Shown one piece after another: positions 37,701 through 52,700 of a stretch of 64,000 nt of DNA. Position 1 is the first letter of the stretch. Every line of letters begins with the position of its first letter. Source of the stretch: Rhinopomastus cyanomelas (Eukaryota; Chordata; Aves; Bucerotiformes; Rhinopomastidae); the NCBI GenBank assembly GCA_013400115.1, contig VXBP01008596.1, positions 124,001 to 188,000 of the forward strand, written 5' to 3'. Both the position numbers and the translations under genes were made by a program. The notes under the pieces were generated by a model. It saw nothing but the letters and a program-made list of their open reading frames with translations. It was not told the DNA's origin and ran no database searches.

Positions 37701-40700
37701 AGACTCAAGCCCAGTCCACAGGCTCTCGAGTATGCTACCACCACAGAGATGAAGAGTTTCAAGAGAGCTCTCAACTAGCAAATGTTTTCTCAAAGAATGT
37801 GATGTTAGGAAAAACAGGAAAAAACCCTTAGATGGGTCTATTCAAAGAAACCCTAAACTTCCATACTTCATACTAGTCTATAATCAAGTTCAGCATCAGT
37901 GTTATATAGTTCTTGAGACTGGGAGGTTTGGGAGGCAATTTTCATTAGACAACAATGGTATACTTTTCACAAGGATCTCATGCAAGCACTTTTTAAAGGT
38001 TGCTACTGTCAGCTAAATAAACAAACGAGCTTTTGTTCCAAAAACAAACTTTCACGTGTTCTGGTGATCACAAGTCTAGAGTGAGCTCATATTCATGGAG
38101 AAGTAAAAGTAACTCCTCTACAACGGACTTATTCTAATACCATAGACAGTTTGCAAAAAAGTTTAAGGAAAAAATACCCTCTTTATGAAAATTCTACTGT
38201 AAAGACTATGCCAGCCAATTTACTGGCTTTGTAAAAAGTTAAGCATGCTGTAAAAGATGCTTGAGGTGTTTTGCTGTTTAGATTGCATTAGAATAGGACT
38301 CAGGCTCTGTTATAGTGATAGTGGACTGTAACACTCTTCCTACAGCTGTAAATGCTAAAATGCAGTCCCTGACAGAGGAAAAGCAACATCAATATGATTC
38401 TGAATCATAGTTTTGGAGCAGGGTAAAAACTCAGGAGGGCCATGAAAACTCCTTTCTGTTCAGAGATTGTTTCATAAACTAACACAAAGTCTAATTCATC
38501 AGGAAGGGGAAAGGGGGAAAAAAGCCCTTCAAATGGATGTTGTTTTTAAAGATCTACAAAACTGAGTGGTTTTAAATTATTTGAAAGTTATGACTTGAAA
38601 GCTATGAATTAGTCAAATTATTTCTGTACTGCTAGATAAATTTTCATGGAATTAATCTATTTTATGTAAGTGTGAATTACAAATCATAACTGGTAGAAAT
38701 TTCATTTCCATGAAGTGCCTCTATATGTAATTTATATAGGTGTCTCAACCCATCACAGAAGGATCATGAAATGCTAATATACTCACAGTTCCACCCATGT
38801 GAGGTGGCAGATACTCTCCACTGATGTATTCCTGCACATCACTCTTGTTCGTGAACTTTAACATGCTTATTGCCTCTGGGCCAAGCCAACCCTTCACAAT
38901 TTTAAAAGCAGCTTTTAAAAAAAAAAAGTACAACAAAAGACACAGTAAGTAGACTTCTGCAGTGTACTGACAGACCTTATAAAATACAAGTGAGCTACAT
39001 CCCCCAAGTTACGGTAGGATTTGCTCTGAATACAAGGCTAGAAAAAAGTATGCAACCTACAAACTGACAGACTGAAAAGTGTATGTTTAATGAATTCCAT
39101 CATTCAGCTGCATCTACACAGAGCACAAAAATGCTTCCTGTTTATGTTAGTTATTTTAAGAAGCTATCATAATCTAACAAAACCAAAGAACAACTCACCG
39201 TTCATTATCCATGGCATTTCAAAGATCACTATCTTGGCTGAAAAGACAAAGACAAGGAAATAATCTGAATTCCAAGTGTTAGTATTTCTCTGTTTAAGAG
39301 GAAGCACAGCAATAACTATCTTTAAAAAGTGACTACTTGTTTTTAGCAACCTCTGTGTTCACTCCCTCCAGCAACAATCTTGTGTAACTGTTTTGAACAG
39401 TCCATAAACCCATTTCTGTTACTATATAACAAGAGCTGTTTGTTTACAGAACCACTATTTTACATTGTATACTGTTTATATCCTTCTCTGGGACACTACC
39501 TTTCTGATGTAAGTCACTACAATGTAGTCCCTCCAGATAAAATCTAGGCTTGACCTAAAAATGGACCTACTGAAAAAGAAAGCTAAGCAAGTACATTCAG
39601 CACCTCTTCTGCCCAAAAAAACAAACAGTGAGGGATCTCTGCAAGTCTACATTTTTTCAAGCTTGCTTTGTTTCAGCAGGTAAGTCCAAAGTTTGACTAG
39701 GAAGCATCTCAATCTTGTTCTCTTGAAAGTCTAAGAACCAGAACCAATGTTGCACTGGTCTCCGAGTTAGATATTTGATGAAAATTTTTATCTTTGATCA
39801 GCAAGGTGAAACCTACTATTCAGAGCTTAAGCAGTTGCTGTACAGAATTTCAAAGTTCAGACACATTTTCACCTAAAATTTGTAACTCATCTGAGTTGGC
39901 AAAAAGCATTTAGTTTTTCTACTCATACAAACAATTAGCAGGCAACTGGCAGGTTTTTTAAGTGTGGATACAAACATGACTTATTCCTGGTCAGAGTAAA
40001 CAACTGCTCCCTAAAGTTTTCTGTAGCCATTCAGTCTTTGTCCCCTCAAGGCTCCTGAAAGGTACAAACTGTCATGCAAATCTGCAAAGCTTCTACAAGC
40101 AGCAAATTAAAATACAGCAAATTTGGTTCTAGCTGCTTATATCAGTTTTTAGTCTGTAAAAACATGTCTTGGATAATTTTTTCCATGAAGAGTCATCTGA
40201 TTTTTGATGCATGTGAGGTTTACTTACAACACAATGTTGGGCTGAATTATGAGCACAAAAATACTCTGAATCTGTAGTCTCTGATGTGGTTACCACCATA
40301 AAGCACATACAAAAAGTCTCAGTTTCTCCCATCATGTGTATTAGAAAGTGTTCCTGTTACACAGATCTGCAGTGCTTAAGATTTAATATACAATACTTAC
40401 TGAGGAAGTTTGGGTAATAATCTGTAAAACAGCTGACAATAAACCGAACAAAATCCAAGTCCTAAAATAAAAGCAGAGTAAATGCTATGTAAATTAAAAC
40501 ATTCAAAATATAGGGTTAAAGGAAAGCATTTATTGAATAATGTGAGACACTTTTACTGTGATCATCTATATTCAAGTTTTACACACACTGACAAACACAC
40601 ACAATCCAAACTCAATGCAATGCTTTTCACCTGTCTAAACTGCTGCAGGGTTGTAGTCCAACTTTGCTTTACTATCTAAGAAAGATGTCAACAATAAGGT

Positions 40701-43700
40701 ATCTAAACTAGTTCAGAGCATCCACAGGCTTTAAGCTGTACAGGAAAGATACAGGAAAACAACTTTTGGCACTATAGAAGCTTGACAGATAATCTAAAAG
40801 TCTTAAAAGGGAGAGTATTAGGTATATTGAAATTTTCCTTCAATCTCCAACCTTTCATACTGTTCAACGTACTACTGCACTCAAGATCTTCTGGAGAAAA
40901 TAAGACGTTCTCTTATGAGAACTTTTTCTGTATATCATGAATTAAACCCTAACCCAAACCTGTGAGCAGAAGCAGCACTCAAAGTGCTTACATAGCATCC
41001 ATTTTTAGATTGCTTCCATCCAGTGAACAACCACACACACAGCCAGATCTCCACTGCTAAATCCAGGCATAACACAACCGACTATGCAGTAAATTGCAAA
41101 AAATAGACATTCTGTGAAACAAATAGAGTAAGACATCCCTTACCACAATAAGGTACTCTGTTTAGGTGGGAAGCCTGCTATGACCACTCCTACCTTCCCC
41201 TGTCTAACACAAGTAGCCACTACACTACTACTTTCAGAAATAGTACAAAATATGTTGCTGGCAGATCAAAAGCCAGTCTTAACAGTAAAAACACTGTGGT
41301 GAATGGGTGCCTGGAGTGATGTGCACATGCTATTACAATATTCCTTGAGAGAGACAAAAAAAACCCCAACACCCTGTATAAGAGGATTATCCACAACCCG
41401 AACAGGGCTTCAGTGACTATAAACTGAAAGCCTGATAATTTCAGAGGCAGAAGGTAGCCTTGAACAGAAGCATTTATCTCAACTGGCTGTTGCTCATTCC
41501 AAGTGCTACATTCCAATCTTTCTTTTAATAGCACACAGTGATAGATTTTCAAGCAATGATTAGAGCCTCCTCTGCATTAACAAGGATGCTGATCTTTATT
41601 CTGCTGCTTATCCAAAAGGCAGCACTATCAAGTATTAGGAAAATGGATCCATTATTTTGATAGATGTCTGGAATAAGAAAGACAGCAAACCATTCAGAAG
41701 CAGCATCTATTCTAGTTACGAGAACTGGCGCAACAACCCATGAGCCATCAGAATTAAGTGGCTGCGTAAGAGTGATAAAATTTGACATAGCTGGTGTCCA
41801 TAGCAATGGAACAAACAAATGAAGCATCCTCACCATGAGAGTTCATAAATCAGTCTCTAGGCTAAATTTTATCCATTATTCTACATAGCTACAAGCAGCT
41901 ACTAGGAAAAAATATTCCCTTCTGTGATAAACATCCTATATACAAAGCAAGAAACTACAATGGAATGCTTTTGCCATCCCTGGATGTGTTTAAAGATCAT
42001 TTGGATGAGGGATATGGTTTAGAGGTCAATTTGTAAGGTAGGGTAGATAATTGGACCCTATGATCCCGGGGTCTTTTCCAATCAGAGTGATTCTGTGATT
42101 TATAGACTGCTTCTGGGTGGCACTTGCTGAGATTGTGTCTCTGGAAGTCAAAGACCCTAGAAAGAAGTTGCTTCAGGATATGCTCCATAAAACCCAAATC
42201 CTGTTACCCAAAATCATGGCTCCTGTATTATCTTTAGGAGTATGGACAGACAATTCTCACAGCACAGGCAAGACCACCAATCCTGCCATACAAAACTGAA
42301 GTACACCACTGTTTGTCAAAATATCATTCTCAAAAGTTTGCGGCTCTGTACTGCAAGGGCCTAACGCTAAATTCACTGTCTCTCTCAGTATTTACTGTCT
42401 CTCTCAAGTTCAGTGAACAAAGTCCTTAAATAAATGAAAGAAATGTACTTCTTTGTATCTTCTGTTGACTGAAATCCAGCGCATCAGACAAAAAACGCAC
42501 GCATGTATGACAAGTTACAACAACAGTTTCAGACAGTTCACAAGAACCACCAAAGCAAGACCAGAGTGTCCTCAAACACTACTGAGATTCCAGAGGTCAT
42601 GTGAAAACATGCTTAGACACTTTCTGAATGCCTCAGTGAAAAAGAAAAAAAAATACTGTTTTAAATAAAAACCATTCCATGTGGAGAAGTTCTGGGGAAA
42701 CTTTAACATTCGACAGCAATACTTAAGACCATCAACTCAGGAACAATTCTTAAATATATTTAAGTTTTAAGTGACACGTGAACAGTTTGCTAAGTTCCAA
42801 TGAGCATCTGAACTTAAAGCATTCCCTGAAGTTTATGTCAGAATGATATAATTCACTGCCTATGTACAACCATAATAAATCTCTAAATAATTGCCAAAGT
42901 AGACTCCTGAACTGACATGACTAGATTTTTAGTACTTATTCCCAAATGCCCAAAACACAAAACTTCATTTTGAAATGTTTTTTATATTGATGAAGCTTGG
43001 AATTTTTGGAATTACTTTACAAATGGGAAATAGTTCTCTGCAATAGTTTCTAAGATTAGTCCAACTCATCATGATTTCTTTAATGATTCTACAATTATGT
43101 CCACAGTAAAGGTGAAATCCTATTATTAAAAATCATTCTTTCCTTATCCAATAGTAACCTTTTGAATAACCATCACTTTCAGAGAAGTGACCGAGCTACT
43201 TTATCCTTCCTTCACTTTGCAGCAATAAAGAACACACAGAAATGCATAATAACCTTTGCTAAGAGAAACATCTCTTCTAAGAGTCTCATTTATGTAAGGT
43301 AAAGCTTAGAGCACGCTGTCTTCAATAAATCTGACAGGTTGGAGAAGGAACTGAAAAAGGGGGTGGTGGCAGTACTTCTGAAGTATAAACTTGAGTCTGA
43401 CAGACAGGTATACAATTCAGAAGCTGATCACATCTCTTTAAGTTCTGACACACATTTTTTACACCTGTGTGCACAGCAACAAGCATGGAAATTTATTCAC
43501 AAGGTTAGTCTCATCATTGTAGTAGCACGTGTTGTAAGAATAGACAGACTTGGGCTATACTTCATTAGAGTGAACTCTGAAAGCAATGCCTGTTTGCCAA
43601 ACTGCTCTTTTCATCCAGCTAAATTCTCTTCACAAGGGCATTAATGTACAAAAAGAGGTGCATGCACAGAATTAAGATATGAACACAATTTACATATACA

Positions 43701-46700
43701 AGAACAGCATACATAGGATGGAAAATGGTAAGGCAGGACCAGGACTGTCTATTGAAGGCGCTGGCTTGTCAGCACAAATCAAAGTTCTCAGTCACTGCAT
43801 CTAAGGGTTTTAATGCTTCCCCATTACCCCTTTTTCCATCCCTTGCTCTTTGCTGACTGATTTGTCTAAAAAAAAGGTAACAATGAAAATCATAGAATCA
43901 TTAGGGATTGCAAGGGACTTCAAAAGATCAGAAAAATGGAGCTCTTGAAGAAGTGGCAGCAACTGTACTCAAAATAGAGAATGGTTCAGCCTATTGCCTT
44001 TTGGGTGCTTAAAAAGTAAGTTCTCCTATTGTAATCAGTAACAGGCAAGCCAAGCTGGTGAGTAACAACTATACACAATCACTGCAGCTACGTCATCAAT
44101 CTAAAAAGCAAGTTTTGCATGTGCTGCACAAGACCCAAAAGTTTTTCAAATGAATCAGTTTTGAAACTACTCAGGAAGAAGCTTTCTGTCACTGATGCAA
44201 GGGACTGTAGAGGGACTCTACACAAAGCAAAGACAAAACTACAATGAAAGTACTTACTATGTTACTGATTCCAGTTTCAGACATGTCAAATACCACTGTT
44301 AAGGGCTTTCCATTCTCCCTCTTGGAATAATGTTCTAACCAAAAAGCTACCAGCTTCTTTTTCTCCAGTTGCTGCTTAGGATCTTTTGTGTGATGCTTCA
44401 CTCTGAACCAGACTTGAGAGAAAAAGGGAAAACACATACAAAAACTGAAACATATTCAAATTAACAGAAAACATCATGAAGAATGCACTGAAATTTACTA
44501 ACCCCTCTGAATCTATATTCTACATTTCTATTGATTATGTAGCCAGAAAAATAAATGCATACTTTGCACACACATGCCCTTCCTTGCTCATACTTTTATA
44601 CTGGAACGTCTTAAAAATTGAAAACATGAAGGAATGACAGTACAGACTGTAGATTATGAACTCCTCGCACTTCTCATGTATGTACTTTTACAGACTGTCA
44701 TTCCATAGTTTGAAATTAAATCACATTATTAAAATCACATAAATAATTATCTAAATTATCCTCAGATAAAAGATATTGAGAATATCAACATATTATTTCT
44801 ATGGTGGTTTTGAAGTTTCTATTTGTTTTTCTCTTAAGTTCTCTACAGCCTTGTAGTTGATGTGTTCTGTAAAACTATTTATACACACATTACAATTTAC
44901 ATAAAAAGCAACAGATCTTTCTAAAGTGAAGTTAAAAACCCAGAAGATGAGCAACATTCTGTAAACTGAAGTCCAATACACAACCTTCTAGAATAAGCAG
45001 TAAGCCACACAAAGTCACCATATTAACTACGTGCTCTAAGTTCCAAGATGCCTCTACAAAATGCCTGTTTTACATAACAGAATAAGCATAGAGTGTGTTG
45101 CCCAAGAAACACCCTTTCTTAAATGCTGACTAACCAGGAACTCTTTAACTAAGATATCATCTGAATTTTGTACTGGTCAGGTATCCTGACCTAATTGCAT
45201 TCACAGAAGAAACAGGAAAAACTGAGACATTAATTATGTTTCAGTGACTATGAGAAATCATTTACCCAAATTCCACAGTCTCATCATGAATCAGCTGCAT
45301 AATTTTCTCAGTCTAAGCACTGACACAAGAAAGTAATGGTTTTCCTACATCTTCCTACTGCCCCCCCACCTCCCCACAGAGTATAACCATGCTCAGCTTT
45401 CTACATGCTATAAAAAGCTATTACCACCACTTATCCGTGAATACTTACTTACGTTGGAGGCTAAAAGAAAAACATGAAGCCTAACAAAGCAATTTTTCAT
45501 ACAGCACTGATACCTTACAATGATTAACAAAACAGACATAGAATAAAAGCTGTATTTCTTGAATCACAGAATCATCTTGGCTGGAAAGGACCTCTAGGGT
45601 CATTGAGTCCAATCTTTTCTCCTAATGTCTTTTCTCTTCTTGAAGCTCATTTAAAAAGAAACAACAAACCCAAACAACTAGTATACTGGTGTTTGAGCAG
45701 TCACTACTGTAAAAGATTGGATTGTTTAATATTTTTCTGGAAGTAAAAACTAGGCTTTCCAAACAAAGGAAGAACAGAATTTAAAGTTTAAAATTTCGGG
45801 GTTTTCTTCCCCCAGGATTCAAGAACGCCTCATGAGTTAATTGTTTAAAAAGCTTCTTAAAGTAAATATGCAAGATGTTACAACAAACAGAACAGAAATA
45901 AAGTTGACCATCTATTATACAATATTCCTAAAAACTTCAGGAGTATTTCAGACAATATTTAGTGTTTCCTTAACAAATTTATTCTTTAATTGCTACAAGT
46001 TAATCTCACAAGAGATCATTTTCCAACAATTCTCAGCTGTCCATACCATTACTGAACGTTATAATGACAACCAAAAAGAGTTTAAAAACCCAAACAAAAA
46101 CCAGTGCAGACCTCCTGTGAGCTGCTCTATGTGGGGCTGCTAGACATGCAGGGACACCACACTGTAATAATGGAGATTTATATTATTCATATACTCACCA
46201 CAGAAGATATGGAAACACACTTCAGCAGGCTAAGGTATACTTATTTTTAAAGTAAAAGCATTTATCGACAAATATGCTGGAAACAAACATTAATAACCAG
46301 TGACGGACTAGATGATCTTTCGAGGTCCCTTCCGATCCGTAATGATTCTATGATTGAAATTTTAGCATTCTGTGTAACTTACATAGTTTATAGCCCTCTT
46401 TATCGTATCCATGCAGAAAGATAGCACCGTTTTCAAATAACCATTTTGGAAGGACAGATTCTGACAAGTCTGCAAAGGCAAATGAAATATTTCAGTAATC
46501 ATATTAATAATCACATTGTTATTTAACACAAGTCACTAAAAAATGCAGAAGTCTCTTTATAAGATGTTTTCCAAGGCCCCTAACTAATATAAACACCAGG
46601 CTCATTTGAAGTCTTAAGTATCTTCTTCGTCTCTTGATGGCAGAGTAGAGTAGGATCTAGTTATGAAGAAATAGGAATTTTAAAGTCATGTAAAAAAAAG

Positions 46701-49700
46701 TGTTGCCAATGTTTATTTTTTTACTCATACCCAAGTTCCTCTTGCTCTACCCTTTAGCTTTAAGTGTAAAGTCATACCTAAAATCTGCAAAAAACACCTT
46801 CAAAACATTCTCACAGCATGAAAAGTTGGTCTGTTCTGCCTTGTTTGTCACACCCATGCTACTATGATGAACAGAGCCCTGGTTTTGGGGGATTTTGCCT
46901 CTTCTAACGATTCCTTTCTAGCAAAGGCAAAAGAGAAACAAGAGATAGCTGCCTGCCTGCCTTCCTCTTAGTCTGTCAATACACAGGAATATACAGACCC
47001 ACAACCCCCACCTATCCCCAGGAGGGAAACAACACTGATCAACATAAAACTTGGGGGTCTTTAGCCAGTAGAAAACTTCTTGTTCAGCTCTCTGCAATAC
47101 TTACAAAACCTTTAAAGGTGCACAATGGAACGACACACTGAAGTCAGTTTAGTTCAACAGGAAAGCACCATACACCAAAATAATTACATATCATGGCTTA
47201 CCATTAACTGTATATTCTTTCCTCCACTGAAAGCTTTCATCAATCATCTTTAAGGTATCATCCACAACATCATGACGCCAAATCAGGTAGTTTTCCACCC
47301 ATTTATCGTCTTGCTGAAGTCTTTCCACATCTCTAGAATCATATTTGTCTGATTTATCTAGCAAATAAATCAATTATTGTAAGAGTATTGAGCTTGCTAT
47401 GAAAAATAAAAAGGAGATTTAGCAAGTCTGAACAAACATCTCTACATTCACAGGATTTGTGTCAAACTTGAAGCATAGCATAGGAAAGTGATTGCAAACG
47501 TCTACCTACTGTGATATTTAGAAACATTGAATGATTATTCTCTATAGATATTTTCTGCTATTCTTATTCAAAGAAAACATTATAAAACAAGATGGCATGT
47601 GCAGGGAAGACACCTTTTTTCTAAAACCATGTTTCTATCAATAACAAAGAATCTATAACTAAGAATCTGTGTCCTGATGAATGTACATTAAGCACCACTA
47701 GCAGAAGCTTGAAATCACAAACTTAGAGGCATTGACACGTCAAACCATGACATGTCAGAATGTTAACATCAGTATTTTTGACCAGAGTGCATTAAACAAA
47801 ATTGTTTTCTTTAAAAACTCCACACATTTCACATCTGTTATGAATCATTACCTTACTGAACACAAACTACATGCAACTGTTGAGTAGTACAAAACACCCA
47901 AGTCTCAAATTCTCCTTGCATCAGGCTTACATTACAAAGATGAAAACGGAGTTGCTGCTGCTTCTGACTTGTACTGCTTTTTAAACAGGAAAGTAAAATA
48001 CAAACACAACTACTTTTATTGTAGACACACTTTAACAAAGGCTCAAATTTTATATCAATGTTCCTCTTTGTCTGAGGAAACTGCGTAACTCAAATGTAAA
48101 TCAAGTAAATGCCCACGAGAGGCTTCTGAAGTCAAGACTGACACCTGTATCTACTACCTACTGAAAAAATTTAAGTTCTTAAACTATTAAATTTGTGATG
48201 TGCATGAAAAAAGTTAGATGTAAATCTACACATACCAGAAAGACTAGTCCTTCTGTCAGCAGCAGCAAACTACCTACCTACTTTCAGGACCATCATAATT
48301 CACTATTTAGAACTGTGACTGGATGGTCAAGGGATGTGAATTTCCATCAGTCTTAACTCTGAGGAAGATGTTAAGACCCCATTAAATCCTGCTAATACTT
48401 TTAGTTTTACTGACTACAAGCAAATAGGAGACCTATTTTACTTGTCTTTCCACTTATACTGTTTGCTTTCACAAATCAGTCAATGTTACCCATTTTAAAT
48501 GGGTCCACTCACCAAGTTCTTACAGTTGCATTCCCCCAATGCATCTCTTCCCATCTAACAGTTTCTCACAAAATCTACTCAGTGCCTTCATCATTAGTTT
48601 TCAAGTTTCTCCTTCCCTTTATCTCATCCCAATGGCTTTTTGTTCCTTAGTTAAGTCTACAGTCAAATTCCACTTCCCTTAATATTAGTTCTCTCCTTGT
48701 TCCTTTCTGCCCAAAAGTCTGTAACCCACAAAAAACCCCCTCACTCTTTCAGTTTCTTTTCTCATCATCTCCTCACACACAGCAAACATACAGTTTAGGC
48801 CTTATGTTCTAAGGCCAGAAAACAAATACTCAGCACAAGACTGAAATGCTGTTTAAGCTTTCAGCATCTCTAGCTCAGTCACAAATCAGCCAAAGACAGA
48901 ACAACCTCTATACAGAGTCCTATTTGTATAGGACTGGGCAACCTGGTTTAGTGAACAGTGTCCCTGAACATAGCAGGGGTACTGGAACTGGGATGATCTC
49001 TAAGGTCCCTTCCAACCTAAACTATTCCATGATTCTATGATTTTGAGTATTAAATTCTCCCAATGATTTATGATTTGGTCAGTTTTGTCTGAGAAATGCT
49101 CACAGTACGTAGCTTCAAGTCAAAACCATAAAAAATTACCACCACAGGATTTCTGCAGGTCATCTGTCTTAACTGCTGCTCACAGCAAGACTATCTTACA
49201 GGTTCTAGCAGGTCAATAAGTACCTTTTTCAGTAAAGGTTTGAAAACTAAGAAGTGTAGAGATTCCTCAGCCACTGTTCATGTAACATGCTTTCTAACCT
49301 AAATCCTCTTCAGAGATACTGCCATGTACAGTAGCTATGCTGACACATCCAGCCAGCTACAGTAAGAGAAGCACTGGCCTCTCCTAGCCACGAGCAAAGA
49401 GCAAATATTTGCTGTAACACCAGCATTCCGTGTCCTCAGTGCCTAAGCTACCTTATTTCATAGAATCAACCTTAGAATCATAGGAACATTAAGGCTGGAA
49501 GAGACATCCAAGATGATTCCAATGCCAGCATGCCCACTTGACCATGTTTTCAAGTGCCACATCTACATGTTTTTTGAATGCCTTCAGAGACAGCAACTCC
49601 ACCAAAACCCTGGGCAGCCTTGACCATTCTTTCCATGAAGAAGTTTTTCTTTATGTCTAATTTAAACACCCCCTCCGCACAACCTGAGGCCCCTTCCTCT

Positions 49701-52700
49701 TCTCCTATCTATAGTGACTTGGAAGAATCATAGAATCATTATGGATTGGAAGGGACCTCGAAAGATCATCTAGTCCAATCCCCCTGCCACAGCAGGATCA
49801 CCTAGACCAAGTCATACAGTCAGTCAGGGTTAGAAGGGACCACAGGATCATCCTGTTCCAACTCCCCTGCCATGGGCAGGGACACCCCACCCTAGACCAG
49901 GCTGGCCAGAGCCTCATCCAGCCCAGCCTTAAACACCTCCAAGGATGAGGTCTCCACTACCTTAATAAGATACCTTATTTCAGGTAGCTGGAAAGAGCAA
50001 TATGGTCTCCTCTCAACCATCTTTTCTCCAAACTAAACAATCCCAGTCATTTCAGCCACTCCTTGTTAGACCTCATCAGACCTGTACTCTGGGCCCTCCA
50101 TCAGCTTTGGCACTCTTCCTTGGACATACTCCAGCATCTCGATGTTCTTGTATTGAGGTGCCCAAAACTGAACACAACGCTTGAGATGAGGCCTCACTAG
50201 TGCCAAGTACAGAGGCATGATCACCTCTCTAATCCTGCCGGCCACAGTATTTTTGATGCAGTCCAAGATGCCACTAGCTTTCCTGGCCACCTGGGCACAC
50301 ACTTGACTCATGTTCAGCCAGCTATCAACATCCTCAGGCCCTTTTCCACTGAGCAGTTCTCCAGCCACTATTTCCCAAGTCAACAGTGTTGCAGGGGCTT
50401 GTTTAATCTTGGTTTAAATAACCCTTAACACGTCCTAGCTTCCAGCTAAAGAGAGTGACTGCAGTTAATCTGCTGAGTATTTTTCCAAGATCAGTCCCAT
50501 GTATATCCTATTTGCATAAGGGATTTGGGTATTGTGCAATTAAAACACACTACCAGGTAAAAAAAATAAGAGGATAATGTTTCATTCTGCTCTCAGTATC
50601 TGACAGCTGAACTGCCAGAACAACAGACTAGTGCAGTTTCTATCACAGGGCAATTTAACAAGTCACATAACATTATGAGGAACACGTCTCACAACATATG
50701 TTTCTGGGACCCTAACTAGCTTTTCCAAACTCTAAACTTGGATAATTAAGAAAGGTTGGAAATTTAACTCTGAATATTTTATTTCCATCATTGAATATGT
50801 GTCAATTTAAGGAGGAATTTCTCTTCAGATTTATGCGTTTTCCATAATTTTGTAGATATCTAGATAGTTGATTTCAAGTTATTTTCAAGCTGTGCCATGA
50901 AGTAATGTGAATATTTCTAAGTTTAAATAACTCATGAAACACGTGACTGCAGTTACTGGATAATTAGAAATTTCTGGACTTAACACATAACTAGTTGAAA
51001 GAAAATAGGCCTTTGGGTTCTCAATACAATTTAAACAGACCCTGCACAACAGTTAAGAGGCCAAAAAGGAAAGAAATTGAGGGGCACCCCAATGGAAATT
51101 CAGGTGGAACTATAAACTCAAGTATGTTACCTCAGACAATCTGCAACCCTAGCACCTAAGATACCTGCAAGCACACAGTGATGCTTCCCGGAGCAGAAAA
51201 TTTAAGTGCCTGTTGCTTCACACATATAGAATCACCAAGGAGCTGAGGCACAAACTTTAGTCATTGTCTCCTTAGGGAGATGGACATCTCTGTAATTAAG
51301 ACCATAATAAACAATTTCATAAGGCAGTGGAACACACCCAGCTTACCCCACAAGTAATGGGAGGAACAACATGCACAACTACTTCTGTTCAGAAAAAGTC
51401 AGTGAAAGCCACATATGTAACCACGGTTGCCAGATTACTGTGAAACATGTAACTGTGACAACTGTCCTGCATCTGGGAGACCTAGTTCCCCCTCCTTCCA
51501 AGAGGTATAAACCTTACAGTATAACAGAAGTTTTCCACACCCAGTAGAAAAGGCAGAACTGAGCTGCTGAGAGACATTTATTTTGAACTGGTAAGCTGCA
51601 CAGAAATTAAGACTCAAATACAGAGAGGTAAGGCAAATTTGCTTGCCAAATCTGGTATTTACCAGAGCACTAAAGACAAATTCTAAAGTTACAATATAAA
51701 GGACTAACAGTGACAACAGCAAGATGCTGTCAAAATTTGCTCTCCATTCCATCAGCTAAAAGTTCAAGAAAATTTTACTCTGGAACACAACTAACCAGGT
51801 CTCAAAACTTCAAAGGTTTCAAAATTCATTATTTTATTTAACCTTATATTAAAAACATCTACTTAAACTTACTATCATTTTCTCACTGAATACTCAGGGT
51901 AAAGGTAGAAGACTGGATGACAGAAAAAGTTATGAATAGCAGCTACAAACCCACAGCTCTGAAAAGAGCCACAGAATCACAGCAAACTAAATGAACACAA
52001 GTTTCATTGCAACACCTTCACTGGAAGAATTCATTGAATTCTCTGATGTACATATTGCAACATCCCTTCTCTTCACCTATTAGTGCCACTCACATTACAA
52101 AAAGGCCAATGCTGCACTGCTGTGTATTCTTCTGTCAGTCATGCTTTAGGAAAAATAATAAACTGGAGAATATTCAACAAGAACACAGAAGAAAGTATAG
52201 GACTGGAAAAACTAGCAACACAGTTAAGTTCCACACTCCATAGAAGTTCAGAATTCACAGTCTGTAAAAATAACTCCTCCCTTCAGGAAGGACTATTGTC
52301 TAAGAAAGAAATGTTACAGAACAAGTCACACACAAGGCTAAGTAGGGACAGCGACTACATTCCTTTGAATAGAGGAAAACATCCATTTCATTGTTCAAAA
52401 GAACAGGAAAAAAACAACTTATTGCCAAGTTCTCCATTGCACAAAGCCTGTCTATTTTACTACTGCCTTAGGCTATTTCAGTCAAGCAGTCTCAGGCCTG
52501 AAACAGTCATAATTATTCCTCTGACCTTGGCTAGAAAGAGAAAAACCATTTTAATTGTCTGTTGATGCCTAACATGTTAAGTACTATAACCATTCAGGTA
52601 TGCACCTTCAGTTGTTAAGATGAGGAAACAAGCAAGCTTGAAAACAATTTGAGAGGGTCAGTAATCACACAGTGTGTTCCTGTGTGACTTGGTCTAGGTG

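Larger units (their letters stand above)
30861..41949. other. MOSPD2 introns 5 (part) to 10, free of CR1
   Basis: About 11 kb, including six coding exons, with no CR1 copy that I could see, although both flanks carry several. The only notable elements are the direct repeats, palindrome and T/G-rich stretch of intron 10 and an AT-rich run in intron 9. Confidence 0.5.

Noticed and set aside
40943..40957. Telomere-like ACCCTAACCC
   Set aside because: Fewer than two full repeat units, so it is likely chance.
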